From Hoeflea sp. (GTDB taxonomy: Bacteria; Pseudomonadota; Alphaproteobacteria; Rhizobiales; Rhizobiaceae): 64,000 nt of DNA. A model generated the notes under the pieces. It had not been told where the DNA came from. It did not search any database and saw nothing but the letters and a program-made list of their open reading frames with translations. Of this stretch, positions 1-8,478 are shown piece after piece. Positions within the stretch are counted from its first letter, which is position 1. Every line of letters begins with the position of its first letter. The translations under genes and the position numbers were made by a program. The stretch covers positions 56,822 to 120,821 of the forward strand of contig NZ_JACIYP010000003.1 in the NCBI RefSeq assembly GCF_014359905.1. The letters run 5' to 3'.

Positions 1-503
1 ATGACGCCGCCCCGGGTTGGGACAATGGAAGAACGGCCATCATCCTCGGTGCGGGCGGGGCTTGCCGCGCCGTCATTCATGCATTGCTGAACCGCGGCTT
101 CGCCGCGATTGCGGTTGCCAACCGCACGGTGGCCCGGGCCCAGGCCCTTGCCGACCAGTTTGGCCCCCGGGTGAGAGCCCATGGCATGGACAGGCTGCAG
201 GACCTGGTCAAAGGCGCGGATCTCTTCATCAACACGACGCCGCTGGGGATGGGCGGAACGGAAACGCCGCACATCGACTTCACGGTCATGGCTGACACGG
301 CGCTGGTGACCGACATCGTCTATGTGCCGCTTGAGACGCCGTTGCTGGCGATGGCCAAGCGGCAGGGCCTGGCAACAGCCGATGGATTGGGAATGCTTCT
401 GCATCAGGCGGTGCCGGGATTTGAAAAATGGTTTGGCGTGAGGCCACAGGTGACACCGGAACTGCGGCAATTGCTGATCGCCGACATGGAGGCCAAGGCA
501 TGA
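1..503 (+). CDS. aroE: Shikimate dehydrogenase, C-terminal part (5' end outside window)
   Basis: AroE reduces 3-dehydroshikimate to shikimate with NADPH in aromatic amino acid synthesis. The reading frame is open from base 3 and has no start in the window, so the N-terminal substrate-binding domain lies upstream. What is visible is the NADP-binding domain, beginning with the glycine-rich loop GAGGACRAV (bases about 48-74), then VANRT, which fits the phosphate-binding region, and the conserved [10 protein letters not shown] stretch near bases 226-255. The stop codon overlaps the coaE start (ATGA, 500-503), so the two are probably translationally coupled. The order aroE-coaE-dnaQ followed by opposing secB is, from general knowledge, common in Rhizobiales near the replication origin. 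Confidence 0.93.
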   Translation, partial: DAAPGWDNGRTAIILGAGGACRAVIHALLNRGFAAIAVANRTVARAQALADQFGPRVRAHGMDRLQDLVKGADLFINTTPLGMGGTETPHIDFTVMADTALVTDIVYVPLETPLLAMAKRQGLATADGLGMLLHQAVPGFEKWFGVRPQVTPELRQLLIADMEAKA

Positions 504-1108
504 TCATCATCGGCCTGACCGGGTCTATCGGCATGGGAAAATCGACCACGGCGGAGATGTTCCAATCCATGGGCATTCCGGTCAACAGCGCCGACGCGGT
601 GGTGCATCAGCTTTACGAAGGTGAGGCAGCGCCCCTCATCGAGGAGGCATTTCCGGGCACCGCTCCCGATGGCGTCGTCGATCGCCAGCTTCTGTCGCAG
701 CAATTGATGGCCGCGCCCGAAGGGTTTGCCCGTCTTGAAGGCATCATTCATCCGCTGGTCCGAGCTCGCGAGCAGGATTTCATTGCCCGGGCGCGAGCCC
801 GCGGCGAGCCGATCATCGTGCTTGATATTCCTCTGCTGTTTGAGACCGGGGCAGTCGATCGGGTGGACGTGATCGTTGTGGTCAGCTGCGCGCCGGAAAT
901 CCAGCGCGAGAGAGTTCTGGCGCGCCCGGGCATGACGGAGGAAAAGTTTGTCGCTATCCTCGCACGCCAGACGCCTGACGCCGAAAAGCGGGCCCGCGCT
1001 GACTATGTCATCGACACAGGCAACGGGCTCGATGGTGCGAGACAACAGGTCGCGGATATCGTCGAAGACCTGACAAGAGCAGAGAAGCGGAGCGGACATG
1101 ATGCGTGA
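500..1108 (+). CDS. coaE: Dephospho-CoA kinase
   Basis: CoaE phosphorylates the 3'-hydroxyl of dephospho-CoA, the last step of coenzyme A synthesis, in the cytoplasm. The 202-residue protein has a P-loop at residues 8-16 (GSIGMGKST) and the family motif DIPLLFETG near residue 111; its length is normal. The ATG at 500 is chosen because it gives the expected N-terminus ([11 protein letters not shown]) and overlaps the aroE stop by four bases; an ATG in frame at 428 would add residues unlike the family. It overlaps dnaQ downstream by 11 bases, so aroE, coaE and dnaQ look like one operon. Confidence 0.95.
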   Translation: MIIIGLTGSIGMGKSTTAEMFQSMGIPVNSADAVVHQLYEGEAAPLIEEAFPGTAPDGVVDRQLLSQQLMAAPEGFARLEGIIHPLVRAREQDFIARARARGEPIIVLDIPLLFETGAVDRVDVIVVVSCAPEIQRERVLARPGMTEEKFVAILARQTPDAEKRARADYVIDTGNGLDGARQQVADIVEDLTRAEKRSGHDA

Positions 1109-1796
1109 GATTGTCTTCGACACCGAGACAACGGGGCTTGATAACCAAACGGACCGGATCATCGAAATCGGCTGCATCGAGCTCGAGAACCAGTTTCCAA
1201 CGGGCCGCTCTTTGCACCTGTTCATCAATCCCGATGGCCGCAAGGTCCACCCCGATGCCCTGGCGGTGCATGGCATCACCGATGCATTTCTGGCCGACAA
1301 GCCGGTGTTCGCCGATGTGGCCGACGAGATAACGGCGTTTTTCGAAGGCGCTCACTATGTTGCCCACAACGCGACCTTCGACATGGGATTTCTGAACTCC
1401 GAATACAGACGACTGGGCCGGCAGCCGGTCCCCACCGATCTGGTGATCGATACGTTGGCGCTCGCCCGCCGCCGTCATCCGATGGGTCCCAACAGCCTTG
1501 ATGCCCTGTGCCGCCGCTACGGGATCGACAATTCCCACCGCTCCAGGCACGGAGCCCTGCTCGACGCCGAATTGCTGACGGATGTCTATATCGAGATGCT
1601 CGGCGGTCGCCAGGCGGCGCTCGGCCTGTCGGCGAGCGATACGGTCCAAGTGGAACGCAGGTCCGATGACGAGATTGTCGTCATCGGCGAGCGCCCAAAC
1701 CCATTGCCGGAGAGACTGAGCGCTGCTGATATCCAGGCTCACGCGGCCCTGATCGACCGTATCGGTGCCGATGCCTTGTGGCGCAAGCCTGGCTGA
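1098..1796 (+). CDS. dnaQ: DNA polymerase III epsilon subunit (3'-5' proofreading exonuclease)
   Basis: Epsilon proofreads for the replicative polymerase. The 232-residue protein has the DEDDh exonuclease motifs: ExoI DTETTG at residues 8-13, ExoII HNATFD at 90-95, and ExoIII with H151 and D156. The C-terminal 60 residues would hold the alpha-binding tail. Two adjacent ATG codons (1098 and 1101) are possible starts; 1098 is used here. The start lies inside coaE. A long hairpin (1814-1854) follows the stop and opposes secB. Confidence 0.94.
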   Translation: MMREIVFDTETTGLDNQTDRIIEIGCIELENQFPTGRSLHLFINPDGRKVHPDALAVHGITDAFLADKPVFADVADEITAFFEGAHYVAHNATFDMGFLNSEYRRLGRQPVPTDLVIDTLALARRRHPMGPNSLDALCRRYGIDNSHRSRHGALLDAELLTDVYIEMLGGRQAALGLSASDTVQVERRSDDEIVVIGERPNPLPERLSAADIQAHAALIDRIGADALWRKPG

Positions 1797-1813
1797 TAAG
1801 CGATCCTCGATCC

Positions 1814-1854
1814 CGACGATTGGCTCCATACTCACGGTATGGAGTCAATCGTCG
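1814..1854. terminator. Long hairpin between convergent dnaQ and secB
   Basis: Bases 1814-1831 pair with 1837-1854 around a five-base loop, giving an 18-bp stem with a single G-T wobble (1823/1845). It lies 18 bases after the dnaQ stop. There is no T tract on the dnaQ side, so intrinsic termination is not certain; it may be a 3'-end processing structure or a repeat-type palindrome instead. Confidence 0.6.
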
Positions 1855-1903
1855 CGAACTCACCGTCAGATTTTCCAGCCATCGGCCCGTTGGTCCGAGA
1901 TCC

Positions 1904-1944
1904 AAAAGCAAAAACGCCGCCCTGGCGGTTCCCATGGGCGGCGT
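1904..1944 (-). terminator. Rho-independent terminator of secB
   Basis: A perfect 9-bp GC-rich stem (1914-1922 with 1936-1944, 13-base loop) is followed on the minus strand by a T-rich tract (complement of 1904-1914). It sits 34 bases beyond the secB stop codon. Confidence 0.85.
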
Positions 1945-1977
1945 CTGATATCGCGGAGGCGTATTGGCCTCTCTGGC

Positions 1978-2493
1978 TTAGTTGACCTGGTTGGCCGAAA
2001 CCTGCGCCTTGGTCTTTTCCTCGGCCATGCGCTGCTGGAACATCTGACCGAAATCAATCGGATCGATCAACAGGGGCGGGAAACCGCCGTTGCGGGTCGC
2101 GTCAGCGATGATCTGGCGGGCAAACGGGAACAGAATGCGGGGGCACTCGATGAACAGCAGGGGCAACATGTGCTCCTGCGGGAAGTTGGCCACGCGGAAG
2201 ACGCCACCATAGACGAGTTCGACATTGAACACGACCGTTTCGCCGGACTTGGCTTCGGCGCTCATCGTCAGAAGAACATCGAATTCCGTTTCACTGATCG
2301 GATTGGCGTTCACATTGACATTGATGTTGATGTTGGGCGCTTTTTCGCGCGGACCGAGCGACTTCGGCGCACCGGGATTTTCGAAAGACAAATCCTTGAT
2401 GTATTGCGCCAAAACATTCAGCGTTGCGGCTTCGCCATTGCCCTTTGATTCAGTCGCTGGCGCAGCGCCCGTGTTGGTTGTATCTTTTGCCAT
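1978..2493 (-). CDS. secB: Protein-export chaperone SecB
   Basis: SecB is the cytoplasmic tetrameric chaperone that keeps precursor proteins unfolded and hands them to SecA. The 171-residue protein shows the family core, including a [11 protein letters not shown] strand and the helical segment [13 protein letters not shown], which is highly conserved. The start at 2493 gives the N-terminus MAKDTTNTG and follows an AGGGAAAA ribosome binding site; an earlier ATG at 2550 would add residues not typical of SecB. It lies 80 bases downstream of fxsA on the same strand and ends in a clear terminator. Confidence 0.96.
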   Translation of the reverse strand: MAKDTTNTGAAPATESKGNGEAATLNVLAQYIKDLSFENPGAPKSLGPREKAPNININVNVNANPISETEFDVLLTMSAEAKSGETVVFNVELVYGGVFRVANFPQEHMLPLLFIECPRILFPFARQIIADATRNGGFPPLLIDPIDFGQMFQQRMAEEKTKAQVSANQVN

Positions 2494-2573
2494 GTGGCTT
2501 TTCCCTGTTTTCATCCGCCTCGGCGGTCGTCCGGTAAAATGTCCGGGCATGGGCTAGCATTTCGTCGGCTGGC

Positions 2574-3143
2574 TTACAACCCGTTTGCGCGGCCGCCGCC
2601 TTGCCCGCCGGGCCCTTTGGCTGGTTTGGACAAGCGACTGCGGTCCTCCGACCAGGGAGAGGACGGTTCAGCGTGACGTTCGAATTCATCCTCTTCGAGA
2701 TCCACCACGCCGTCCGCTCCGGCTCCGCCGCCTGGATTCATACCGGATGCGCGGTTGCCCGTTTCAAAGCCGGCCGACACGGTTTGAACCACGACCCGAT
2801 GCTTGACCAGACGCCAGACCGCATCCCTGACAGCGGGCACGAACAGCAAGAACCCGAGCGAATCGGTCACAAATCCGGGCGTCAGCAGCAAGACCCCGGC
2901 GATGAGGATCATCACGCCATGGACAAGGTCACGTCCCGGAATGCGGTTGGCGCGCATTTCCGCATTGATCCGGTTGAACAGGCCGATTCCCTGCCACCTG
3001 AGCAAAAAGCTCCCTATGATGGCGGTGAGGAGGACCATGCCGAGCGTTGCCCAAACGCCTATTTGCCCGCCAATGACCACGAATGCCGCGATTTCGGCCA
3101 TTGGCACGACAAGCAGCAAAAATGGAATAAGGGAAAATCTCAT
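2574..3143 (-). CDS. fxsA: FxsA family inner-membrane protein
   Basis: FxsA is a small cytoplasmic-membrane protein; overexpression of the E. coli homologue relieves F-plasmid exclusion of phage T7, and its normal role is unclear. The 189-residue protein has hydrophobic segments at about 4-25, 28-48 and 74-102, with the family-typical GVLLLTPGFVTDSLGFLL at 83-100. The last 60 residues are hydrophilic, rich in Gly, Glu and Arg, and probably cytoplasmic. It is divergent from timA and tandem with secB. Confidence 0.9.
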   Translation of the reverse strand: MRFSLIPFLLLVVPMAEIAAFVVIGGQIGVWATLGMVLLTAIIGSFLLRWQGIGLFNRINAEMRANRIPGRDLVHGVMILIAGVLLLTPGFVTDSLGFLLFVPAVRDAVWRLVKHRVVVQTVSAGFETGNRASGMNPGGGAGADGVVDLEEDEFERHAEPSSPWSEDRSRLSKPAKGPGGQGGGRANGL

Positions 3144-3201
3144 GGCTTGGTGTCCGCAATCGGTCCGGCCCGTGTATACAGGCAGTGTGAAATAGAATGA
3201 A

Positions 3202-3237
3202 CGATCATTTGAATGATCGGCTCTTGGGGATTATATG
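3202..3237 (+). promoter_or_regulatory. Probable timA promoter with palindromic operator over the -35
   Basis: TTGAAT (3209-3214) and TATATG (3232-3237) are separated by 17 bases, a good sigma-70-type arrangement 36 bases before the timA start. A perfect palindrome (3202-3209 paired with 3212-3219, CGATCATT and AATGATCG around TG) covers the -35 element, which suggests regulator binding. The regulator is unknown. The region also separates timA from divergent fxsA. Confidence 0.5.
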
Positions 3238-3273
3238 CATCTTCAACAATGATGAAACCGAAAGAAGGCGGGA

Positions 3274-3978
3274 ATGGGTTCCTTTGATTTTGTGACGTTC
3301 TTCTTTTTCGTGGCGGCGGTGATCATATTCATCCAGCTGCGGTCTGTGCTTGGCAAACGCACTGGCAGCGAACGCCCGCCGCGCGACCAGATGGCCCGCC
3401 GTGACCAGTCGCCGGCCGCTGAAGGGATGGATGATCCGAAAGTCGTCACACTGCCGCGCCGCGGCCGCGAAAATACAGATCCTGACGTCTTTGCGGCAGT
3501 TGATGCCTATGCGGAACCAGGCAGCGACCTCAACAAGGGGCTCCGGGAAGTGGTGACGGCTGATCCGACCTTCGATCCCAAGGAATTTGTCGCCGGCGCC
3601 ACCACCGCCTACGAGATGATCGTGTCGGCCTTCGCCGAAGGGGATCGCAAGACATTGAAGGGCCTGTTATCCCGCGAGGTCTATGACGGATTTGTCGCAG
3701 CCATCGAGGAGCGCGAGACGCGCGGCGAAACCGTCCGCTCGAATTTTGTCGGCATCGAAAAATCAAGCATCATTCAGGCCGAGATGAAAGGCGCGGAAGC
3801 CAACATAACGCTTCGGATTGTCAGCCAGTTGATTTCCGCGACGCTGGACAAGGATGGCAAGGTGATCGAAGGCGATCTTGTTGAGGTCACGGACGTCAAT
3901 GATGTCTGGACCTTTGCCCGCGACACCCGTTCGCGCGATCCCAACTGGCGCCTGATCGCGACGGAAGCCGATCAGTAA
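3274..3978 (+). CDS. timA: Tim44/TimA-like membrane-associated protein
   Basis: This alphaproteobacterial relative of mitochondrial Tim44 has one N-terminal hydrophobic segment (about residues 5-22, rich in Phe) followed by a charged linker and a Tim44-like domain from about residue 95 to the end. The 234 residues agree with other alphaproteobacterial members. TimA is thought to sit at the inner membrane; its bacterial job is not established. The stop overlaps the next start (TAATG), making it first gene of timA-mltA-smr-XRE. A purine-rich site (GAAGGCGGGA) precedes the ATG. Confidence 0.88.
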   Translation: MGSFDFVTFFFFVAAVIIFIQLRSVLGKRTGSERPPRDQMARRDQSPAAEGMDDPKVVTLPRRGRENTDPDVFAAVDAYAEPGSDLNKGLREVVTADPTFDPKEFVAGATTAYEMIVSAFAEGDRKTLKGLLSREVYDGFVAAIEERETRGETVRSNFVGIEKSSIIQAEMKGAEANITLRIVSQLISATLDKDGKVIEGDLVEVTDVNDVWTFARDTRSRDPNWRLIATEADQ

Positions 3979-5099
3979 TGGAACTGACGCTCCGCCGGGA
4001 AGAGTTCTCCACGCTTCCCGGCTGGGCGGATGACGCGCTCGCGCCGGCCTTTGCCGCCTTTCGCCGCTCGGCAGGCCATGCCCTCCGCACAGGACCTTAC
4101 CGGACGGGATCGCTTGGCCTTGATCATGCCGATTTTGCACTGGCCTATGAAGCAGCATTGGCGGAATCCGGCTTACTATCGGACTCTCAGGCCCGAGAAT
4201 TCTTCGAGGCCTGGTTCCGGCCGGTGGAGCTGTGTCCCGACAGCGGGCAGGGATTTGTCACCGGCTATTACGAACCGGTGATCGAGGTCAGCGCCAGGCC
4301 GGAATCCGGCTATCAATCTCCCTTTCTGCGCAAGCCCGAAAATCTGGTCAGGGTTCCTGATCCGGATCATCCGCCGGACACCATCCCTGCCGGCTATGCC
4401 TTCATGCTCGATGAGCGCGGCGTCACCACGCCATGCCCCGACCGGCAGGCGATAGAAACCGGCGCCCTGGATGGACAAGGCCTCGAAATCGCCTGGGCCA
4501 GGTCGAGGGCCGACGTGTTTTTTGCCCATGTGCAAGGATGTGCCCGTCTTCGCTTTGCAGGCGGCGAGGTCAAGCGGATCACCTATGCGGCCAAGAGCGG
4601 CCACCCCTTCACAGGCATCGGCCGTTTGCTGGTCGAGCGCGGTGAACTCAGCGCCGAGACGGTGTCCATGGCCGAAATCCGGGCTTGGCTTGCCGTGGAT
4701 GCGGATCGCGCCGATCGTTTGATGCGGGAGAACCGCTCCTACATCTTTTTCAGGGAAGCCGATGTCGAGGATGAGCGCCTGGGTCCGGTGGCGGCCGCCA
4801 AGGTTCCGCTGGAGCCCGGGCGTTCCCTCGCCGTGGACCGCCGGATCCACAGCTTCGGCACGCCGATCCTTGTTTCGGCACCCGGACTTGAGGACTTTGA
4901 CGCGGCCCGGCCCTTTGCGCGGCTGATGATCGCCCAGGATACGGGCACGGCGATTGTCGGGCCGGTGCGGGGCGATCTGTTTGCCGGGACGGGCCCTGTG
5001 GCCGGCGACAAGGCCGGGTCCATCAAGGCCGCGGCCCGGTTCATGATCCTTGCTCCGGTCGGATCCCTGATTGCACGGCGGGCCGGTCATGAGCAATGA
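3978..5099 (+). CDS. mltA: Membrane-bound lytic murein transglycosylase A-like protein
   Basis: MltA cleaves the glycan strand of peptidoglycan to 1,6-anhydromuropeptides. The 373-residue protein has the MltA core with FVTGYYEP at 93-100 and a C-terminal 3D domain carrying the catalytic-type aspartate (D321) and GPVRGD around 328-333. No signal peptide or lipobox is visible at the chosen ATG, which overlaps the timA stop by one base. The frame stays open upstream but without an ATG. As I recall, rhizobial homologues start in the same way, so export may use an unrecognised route or start. It overlaps smr by 11 bases. Confidence 0.9.
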   Translation: MELTLRREEFSTLPGWADDALAPAFAAFRRSAGHALRTGPYRTGSLGLDHADFALAYEAALAESGLLSDSQAREFFEAWFRPVELCPDSGQGFVTGYYEPVIEVSARPESGYQSPFLRKPENLVRVPDPDHPPDTIPAGYAFMLDERGVTTPCPDRQAIETGALDGQGLEIAWARSRADVFFAHVQGCARLRFAGGEVKRITYAAKSGHPFTGIGRLLVERGELSAETVSMAEIRAWLAVDADRADRLMRENRSYIFFREADVEDERLGPVAAAKVPLEPGRSLAVDRRIHSFGTPILVSAPGLEDFDAARPFARLMIAQDTGTAIVGPVRGDLFAGTGPVAGDKAGSIKAAARFMILAPVGSLIARRAGHEQ

Positions 5100-5637
5100 C
5101 ACGTCAAAACTCAGCCATGAGGACCGGATTATCTGGGCGCAGGTCGCGCGCACGGTGGAAGCCTTTCCCGGCAAGAAGGTCGACGCCGATGACTGGTTTG
5201 TTCTCGAGACACCTTCCGACCCCCCCGGCCCTCCGGAAACCAAGGTCGCGCGTCCGCAATCGATCCCGGGTCTGAACCCACCGTCCAAACCCAGGCCGCA
5301 TCCGATTGAAAAGCCGGTCATCCGCAAGCTCGCCCGCGGCAGATTGTCGATTGACGGACGCATCGACCTGCATGGCCTGACCCAGAGCGAAGCCCACAAT
5401 CTGCTGTTCGGCTTTCTGGCCCGCGCCCATGAACGCGGGCTCAGGCATGTCCTTGTCATCACCGGCAAGGGAACGTCGCGAGGCAGTCAAGGCGTGTTGA
5501 AACGGATCGTACCGGATTGGCTGGGCAAACCGGAGTTCCGGTTTCTGATTTCCGGCTATGAGGATGCCGCGCGCAGCCATGGTGGCGAGGGCGCCCTTTA
5601 CATTCGGCTGCGCAGAGAAAGAGGCAACCCGAAATGA
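5089..5637 (+). CDS. Smr domain protein (putative endonuclease)
   Basis: This 182-residue protein has a poorly conserved proline-rich N-terminal half and a C-terminal Smr domain (about residues 88-178), with DLHGLTQ near residue 94 and ITGKG near 124, both typical of Smr/MutS2 C-terminal nuclease domains. Related proteins nick DNA or RNA; the target here is unknown. The ATG at 5089 lies within the end of mltA and gives MSNDTSKL; an in-frame ATG at 5071 is a less likely start. The stop overlaps the next gene (ATGA, 5634-5637). Confidence 0.88.
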   Translation: MSNDTSKLSHEDRIIWAQVARTVEAFPGKKVDADDWFVLETPSDPPGPPETKVARPQSIPGLNPPSKPRPHPIEKPVIRKLARGRLSIDGRIDLHGLTQSEAHNLLFGFLARAHERGLRHVLVITGKGTSRGSQGVLKRIVPDWLGKPEFRFLISGYEDAARSHGGEGALYIRLRRERGNPK

Positions 5638-6050
5638 CGCCGTTCGGGGAAGCGGTCCGCCGCTTGCGCGCCGAGCGCGGCGTGACCCAGCGCCAGATGG
5701 CAGGCGCTCTTGGCGTTTCGCCCGCCTATCTCTCCGCGCTCGAGCATGGCAACCGCTCTGAACCAAGCTGGGAATTCATCCAGCGCGTGATCGGCTATTT
5801 CAACATCATCTGGGACGAAGCCGAGGAATTGCAGAAGCTTGGTGGTCTTTCCCGGCCAAAGGTGACCATAGACACATCTGCTCTGACCCCGAAGGCGACG
5901 GAAATAGCCAATAAACTGGCTTCAGCGATTGGCCGCCTCGATGGAGAAGCCCTGGCGGAAATCGGAAGGCTGATCGACGCTTCAGCAACCCAGCCGGAAT
6001 CCGGCAAATCCCGCACGGTGTCGCGCCGGCGCAAGCGCAAGCCGTGCTGA
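5634..6050 (+). CDS. XRE-family helix-turn-helix transcriptional regulator
   Basis: The 138-residue protein has an N-terminal XRE/Cro-type helix-turn-helix (about residues 4-60) containing VTQRQMAGALGVSPAYLSALEHG in two blocks, and a short C-terminal helical region ending in a very basic tail (RRRKRK). It is coupled to smr by a four-base overlap and is last in the timA-mltA-smr operon. It could regulate this operon, but nothing in the sequence proves its target. Confidence 0.88.
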   Translation: MTPFGEAVRRLRAERGVTQRQMAGALGVSPAYLSALEHGNRSEPSWEFIQRVIGYFNIIWDEAEELQKLGGLSRPKVTIDTSALTPKATEIANKLASAIGRLDGEALAEIGRLIDASATQPESGKSRTVSRRRKRKPC

Positions 6051-6086
6051 TAGCTCTCAAACGAACTCGCTTCAAAAGCGCGCCAA

Positions 6087-7070
6087 TCAACGTCCGATGA
6101 TGGCCCGCAACTCTTCTTCATGCGTATTGACCAGCCAGCCATAGTAGTTTTCGCTGGGAAGCTTGGGCTTCTGTCCACGGCTTTTCCGGCCCTTGTTTTC
6201 GGCCGCAAGCATTTCCGCCCGGCGGGCCGAACTGCCGATATTGTACAATGTGGCGGTCAGCCCGGGATTCTCTGAAATGTCGAATCCGGCAATATCGCGA
6301 TAATTCTCAATCGAATCGACAATGGATGCCGCCATGTAAGCCAAGGTGGAATCCGGCTCCATAATGGCCTTGTAGACCTCCGACGCATTGCCGGCATCGA
6401 GTTTTTTCAGTCGTGAAACCTTGTTGACCCGATCGGTGTGCGTCAGTGCAGTCAACGGGTTGAGCTGGCCCAGTCCGAACGTCTGTCCGGCATAGAAAGG
6501 CTGGAAGAACACGGCCCCGAAACGGTCATCAGGGAAAGACTTTCCTGCCACTTTCCTGCCGCGGAATTTTTCCTCCCAGACCTCTTCACGACAGCCCCAC
6601 AACTTGGCGGAACCCGATAAGGCCTTGCATGTCTCGAATTCCGGGCGCTCCACGAATTCCACTACGCTTTCGCCGTCGTGTTCGAACTGGAACCGCTCGC
6701 CTGCATAGGAGATCGCCTTGACATAATAGGTCTGTAGCCGGTCGTAGGCGTCGACATTGTAGGTGTGTTCGCCGACAAGCGCCCCGACGATGTGAATCGG
6801 GTCAATCTCGTACAGCTTCGAGACGCTGACAATTTTTCCGCGCAGTCTGGCATCATCAGCGATCAGATCGCGAATTCTCTCATATTTTGCATCGAAGGTG
6901 GAATTTGTCGCTTGCGTACGGCGCGTGGAGGCGCCCGGAATTTGAGGTTGCTTGGCATGCCGGTTGCCTGGTGGCACCAGATCGGCCGAGAAGGCCTGAG
7001 GCGCCTGTGCCAAGCTCATGGTGAGCGCGATCAGGATCGCCATCACGGAATTGAACTTGCAGCTTGGCAC
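6087..7070 (-). CDS. DUF1402 family exported protein, lysozyme/SLT-like motifs
   Basis: I recognise this as the DUF1402 family of Rhizobiales, which has no assigned function. The 327-residue precursor has a signal peptide (hydrophobic 9-28, likely cut near ...AFSA/D). The mature part shows motifs spaced like those of SLT-family lytic transglycosylases: GALVGEHTYN with a candidate catalytic E101, FGLGQLNP at 198-205 (compare GLMQLMP) and TLYNIG at 274-279 (compare AYNAG). From these I infer a lysozyme-like fold acting on periplasmic peptidoglycan. Two cysteines (C148, C160) could form a disulfide. It converges on the XRE gene and lies downstream of hslU on the same strand. Confidence 0.75.
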   Translation of the reverse strand: MPSCKFNSVMAILIALTMSLAQAPQAFSADLVPPGNRHAKQPQIPGASTRRTQATNSTFDAKYERIRDLIADDARLRGKIVSVSKLYEIDPIHIVGALVGEHTYNVDAYDRLQTYYVKAISYAGERFQFEHDGESVVEFVERPEFETCKALSGSAKLWGCREEVWEEKFRGRKVAGKSFPDDRFGAVFFQPFYAGQTFGLGQLNPLTALTHTDRVNKVSRLKKLDAGNASEVYKAIMEPDSTLAYMAASIVDSIENYRDIAGFDISENPGLTATLYNIGSSARRAEMLAAENKGRKSRGQKPKLPSENYYGWLVNTHEEELRAIIGR

Positions 7071-7163
7071 GATAAGGGTCCCTTCAAACGGCGTGCAGTT
7101 CCCGGCACTGGCCGGGCAGCACGCCTTGTCTCGCCTGTTCTGCGCAGACCGTGTTATCGCGGA

Positions 7164-8471
7164 CTAGAGGATGAAACGCGAAAGGTCAGTATTCTGCGCG
7201 AGATCACCAACATGGTCCCGGACATAGTCTGAATCAATTGTAATTGTCGAGCCCGGCTGATCTGGCGCGTTGAAAGAAATTTCATCGAGAACGCGTTCCA
7301 TCACCGTCTGCAACCGCCGCGCACCGATGTTTTCGATGCTCGAATTGAGATGCACGGCGACCTCTGCAAGCGCGTCGATCGCGTCCTCGGTAAATTCGAG
7401 CGTCAGGTTCTCGGTGGCCATCAAGGCCACGTATTGCTTGATCAAGCTGGCTTCTGTTTCTGTCAGGATCCGGCGGAAATCATCCTTGCCCAGTGCCCTG
7501 AGCTCAACCCGGATCGGCAGCCGGCCCTGCAACTCGGGCAGCAGATCCGAGGGTTTGGAAACATGAAATGCGCCGGAGGCGATAAACAAAATGTGATCTG
7601 TCTTGACCGGACCGTATTTGGTCGCCACCGTCGTGCCTTCGACCAGCGGCAGAAGATCCCGCTGCACGCCTTCGCGGGAGACGCCTGCGCCCATGCCGCC
7701 TTCGCGTGACGCGATCTTGTCGATCTCGTCGATGAAGACGATGCCGTCGTCCTGGGCCGACTTCAGCGCTTCCTGATGGATCTGCTCCATATCGAGAAGC
7801 TTGTCAGACTCGTCATTGATCAGGGAATCATAGGATTCGCGCACCGTGGTCTTGAGCTTCCGGGTTCGCCCTCCCATCGCCTTGCCGAACAGGTCGCCGA
7901 TGTTGAGCACGCCGACATTGGCGCCCGGCATGCCGGGCAACTCGAATTGCGGCATGCCCGATGACGTATCCGCCACCTCGATCTCGATTTCCTTGTCGTC
8001 GAGCTGTCCGTCGCGCAGTTTCTTGCGGAAGGAATCGCGTGTGCCGGGAGAGGCAGTGTTGCCAACCAGCGCATCAAGCACGCGCTCTTCCGCGTTGAGC
8101 CGCGCCTTGGCCTCGACTTCGCCGCGCTTGCGGTCGCGCACCAGCGTGATGCCCACTTCCACGAGGTCCCTGATGATCTGTTCGACGTCGCGGCCGACAT
8201 AGCCGACCTCGGTGAATTTGGTCGCCTCGACCTTGACGAACGGCGCACCGGCCAGCCGCGCCAGGCGGCGCGAGATTTCGGTCTTGCCGACGCCGGTTGG
8301 TCCGATCATCAGGATGTTCTTCGGCATCACCTCTTCGCGCAACAATCCTTCAAGCTGCTGCCGCCGCCAGCGGTTCCTCAGCGCGATCGCGACAGCGCGC
8401 TTGGCGTCGTTCTGGCCGATGATGAACCGGTCAAGCTCGGTGACCGTTTCGCGGGGGGAAAAATTGCTCAT
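7164..8471 (-). CDS. hslU: ATP-dependent protease ATPase subunit HslU
   Basis: HslU is the AAA+ unfoldase that feeds substrates to the HslV peptidase. The 435-residue protein starts at [20 protein letters not shown] and has Walker [10 protein letters not shown] at 57-65, an I domain in the middle, Walker B with VFIDEID near 249-255, and the C-terminal tail LSRFIL, which inserts into HslV. It begins seven bases after the stop of the membrane protein gene, so it is presumably transcribed from upstream of hslV. Confidence 0.97.
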   Translation of the reverse strand: MSNFSPRETVTELDRFIIGQNDAKRAVAIALRNRWRRQQLEGLLREEVMPKNILMIGPTGVGKTEISRRLARLAGAPFVKVEATKFTEVGYVGRDVEQIIRDLVEVGITLVRDRKRGEVEAKARLNAEERVLDALVGNTASPGTRDSFRKKLRDGQLDDKEIEIEVADTSSGMPQFELPGMPGANVGVLNIGDLFGKAMGGRTRKLKTTVRESYDSLINDESDKLLDMEQIHQEALKSAQDDGIVFIDEIDKIASREGGMGAGVSREGVQRDLLPLVEGTTVATKYGPVKTDHILFIASGAFHVSKPSDLLPELQGRLPIRVELRALGKDDFRRILTETEASLIKQYVALMATENLTLEFTEDAIDALAEVAVHLNSSIENIGARRLQTVMERVLDEISFNAPDQPGSTITIDSDYVRDHVGDLAQNTDLSRFIL

Positions 8472-8478
8472 GGGGAAA

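Noticed and set aside
3978..5099. mltA as a mis-started gene missing its signal peptide
   Set aside because: No ATG upstream in frame and the ATG overlaps the timA stop in operon fashion; related proteins appear to begin similarly.
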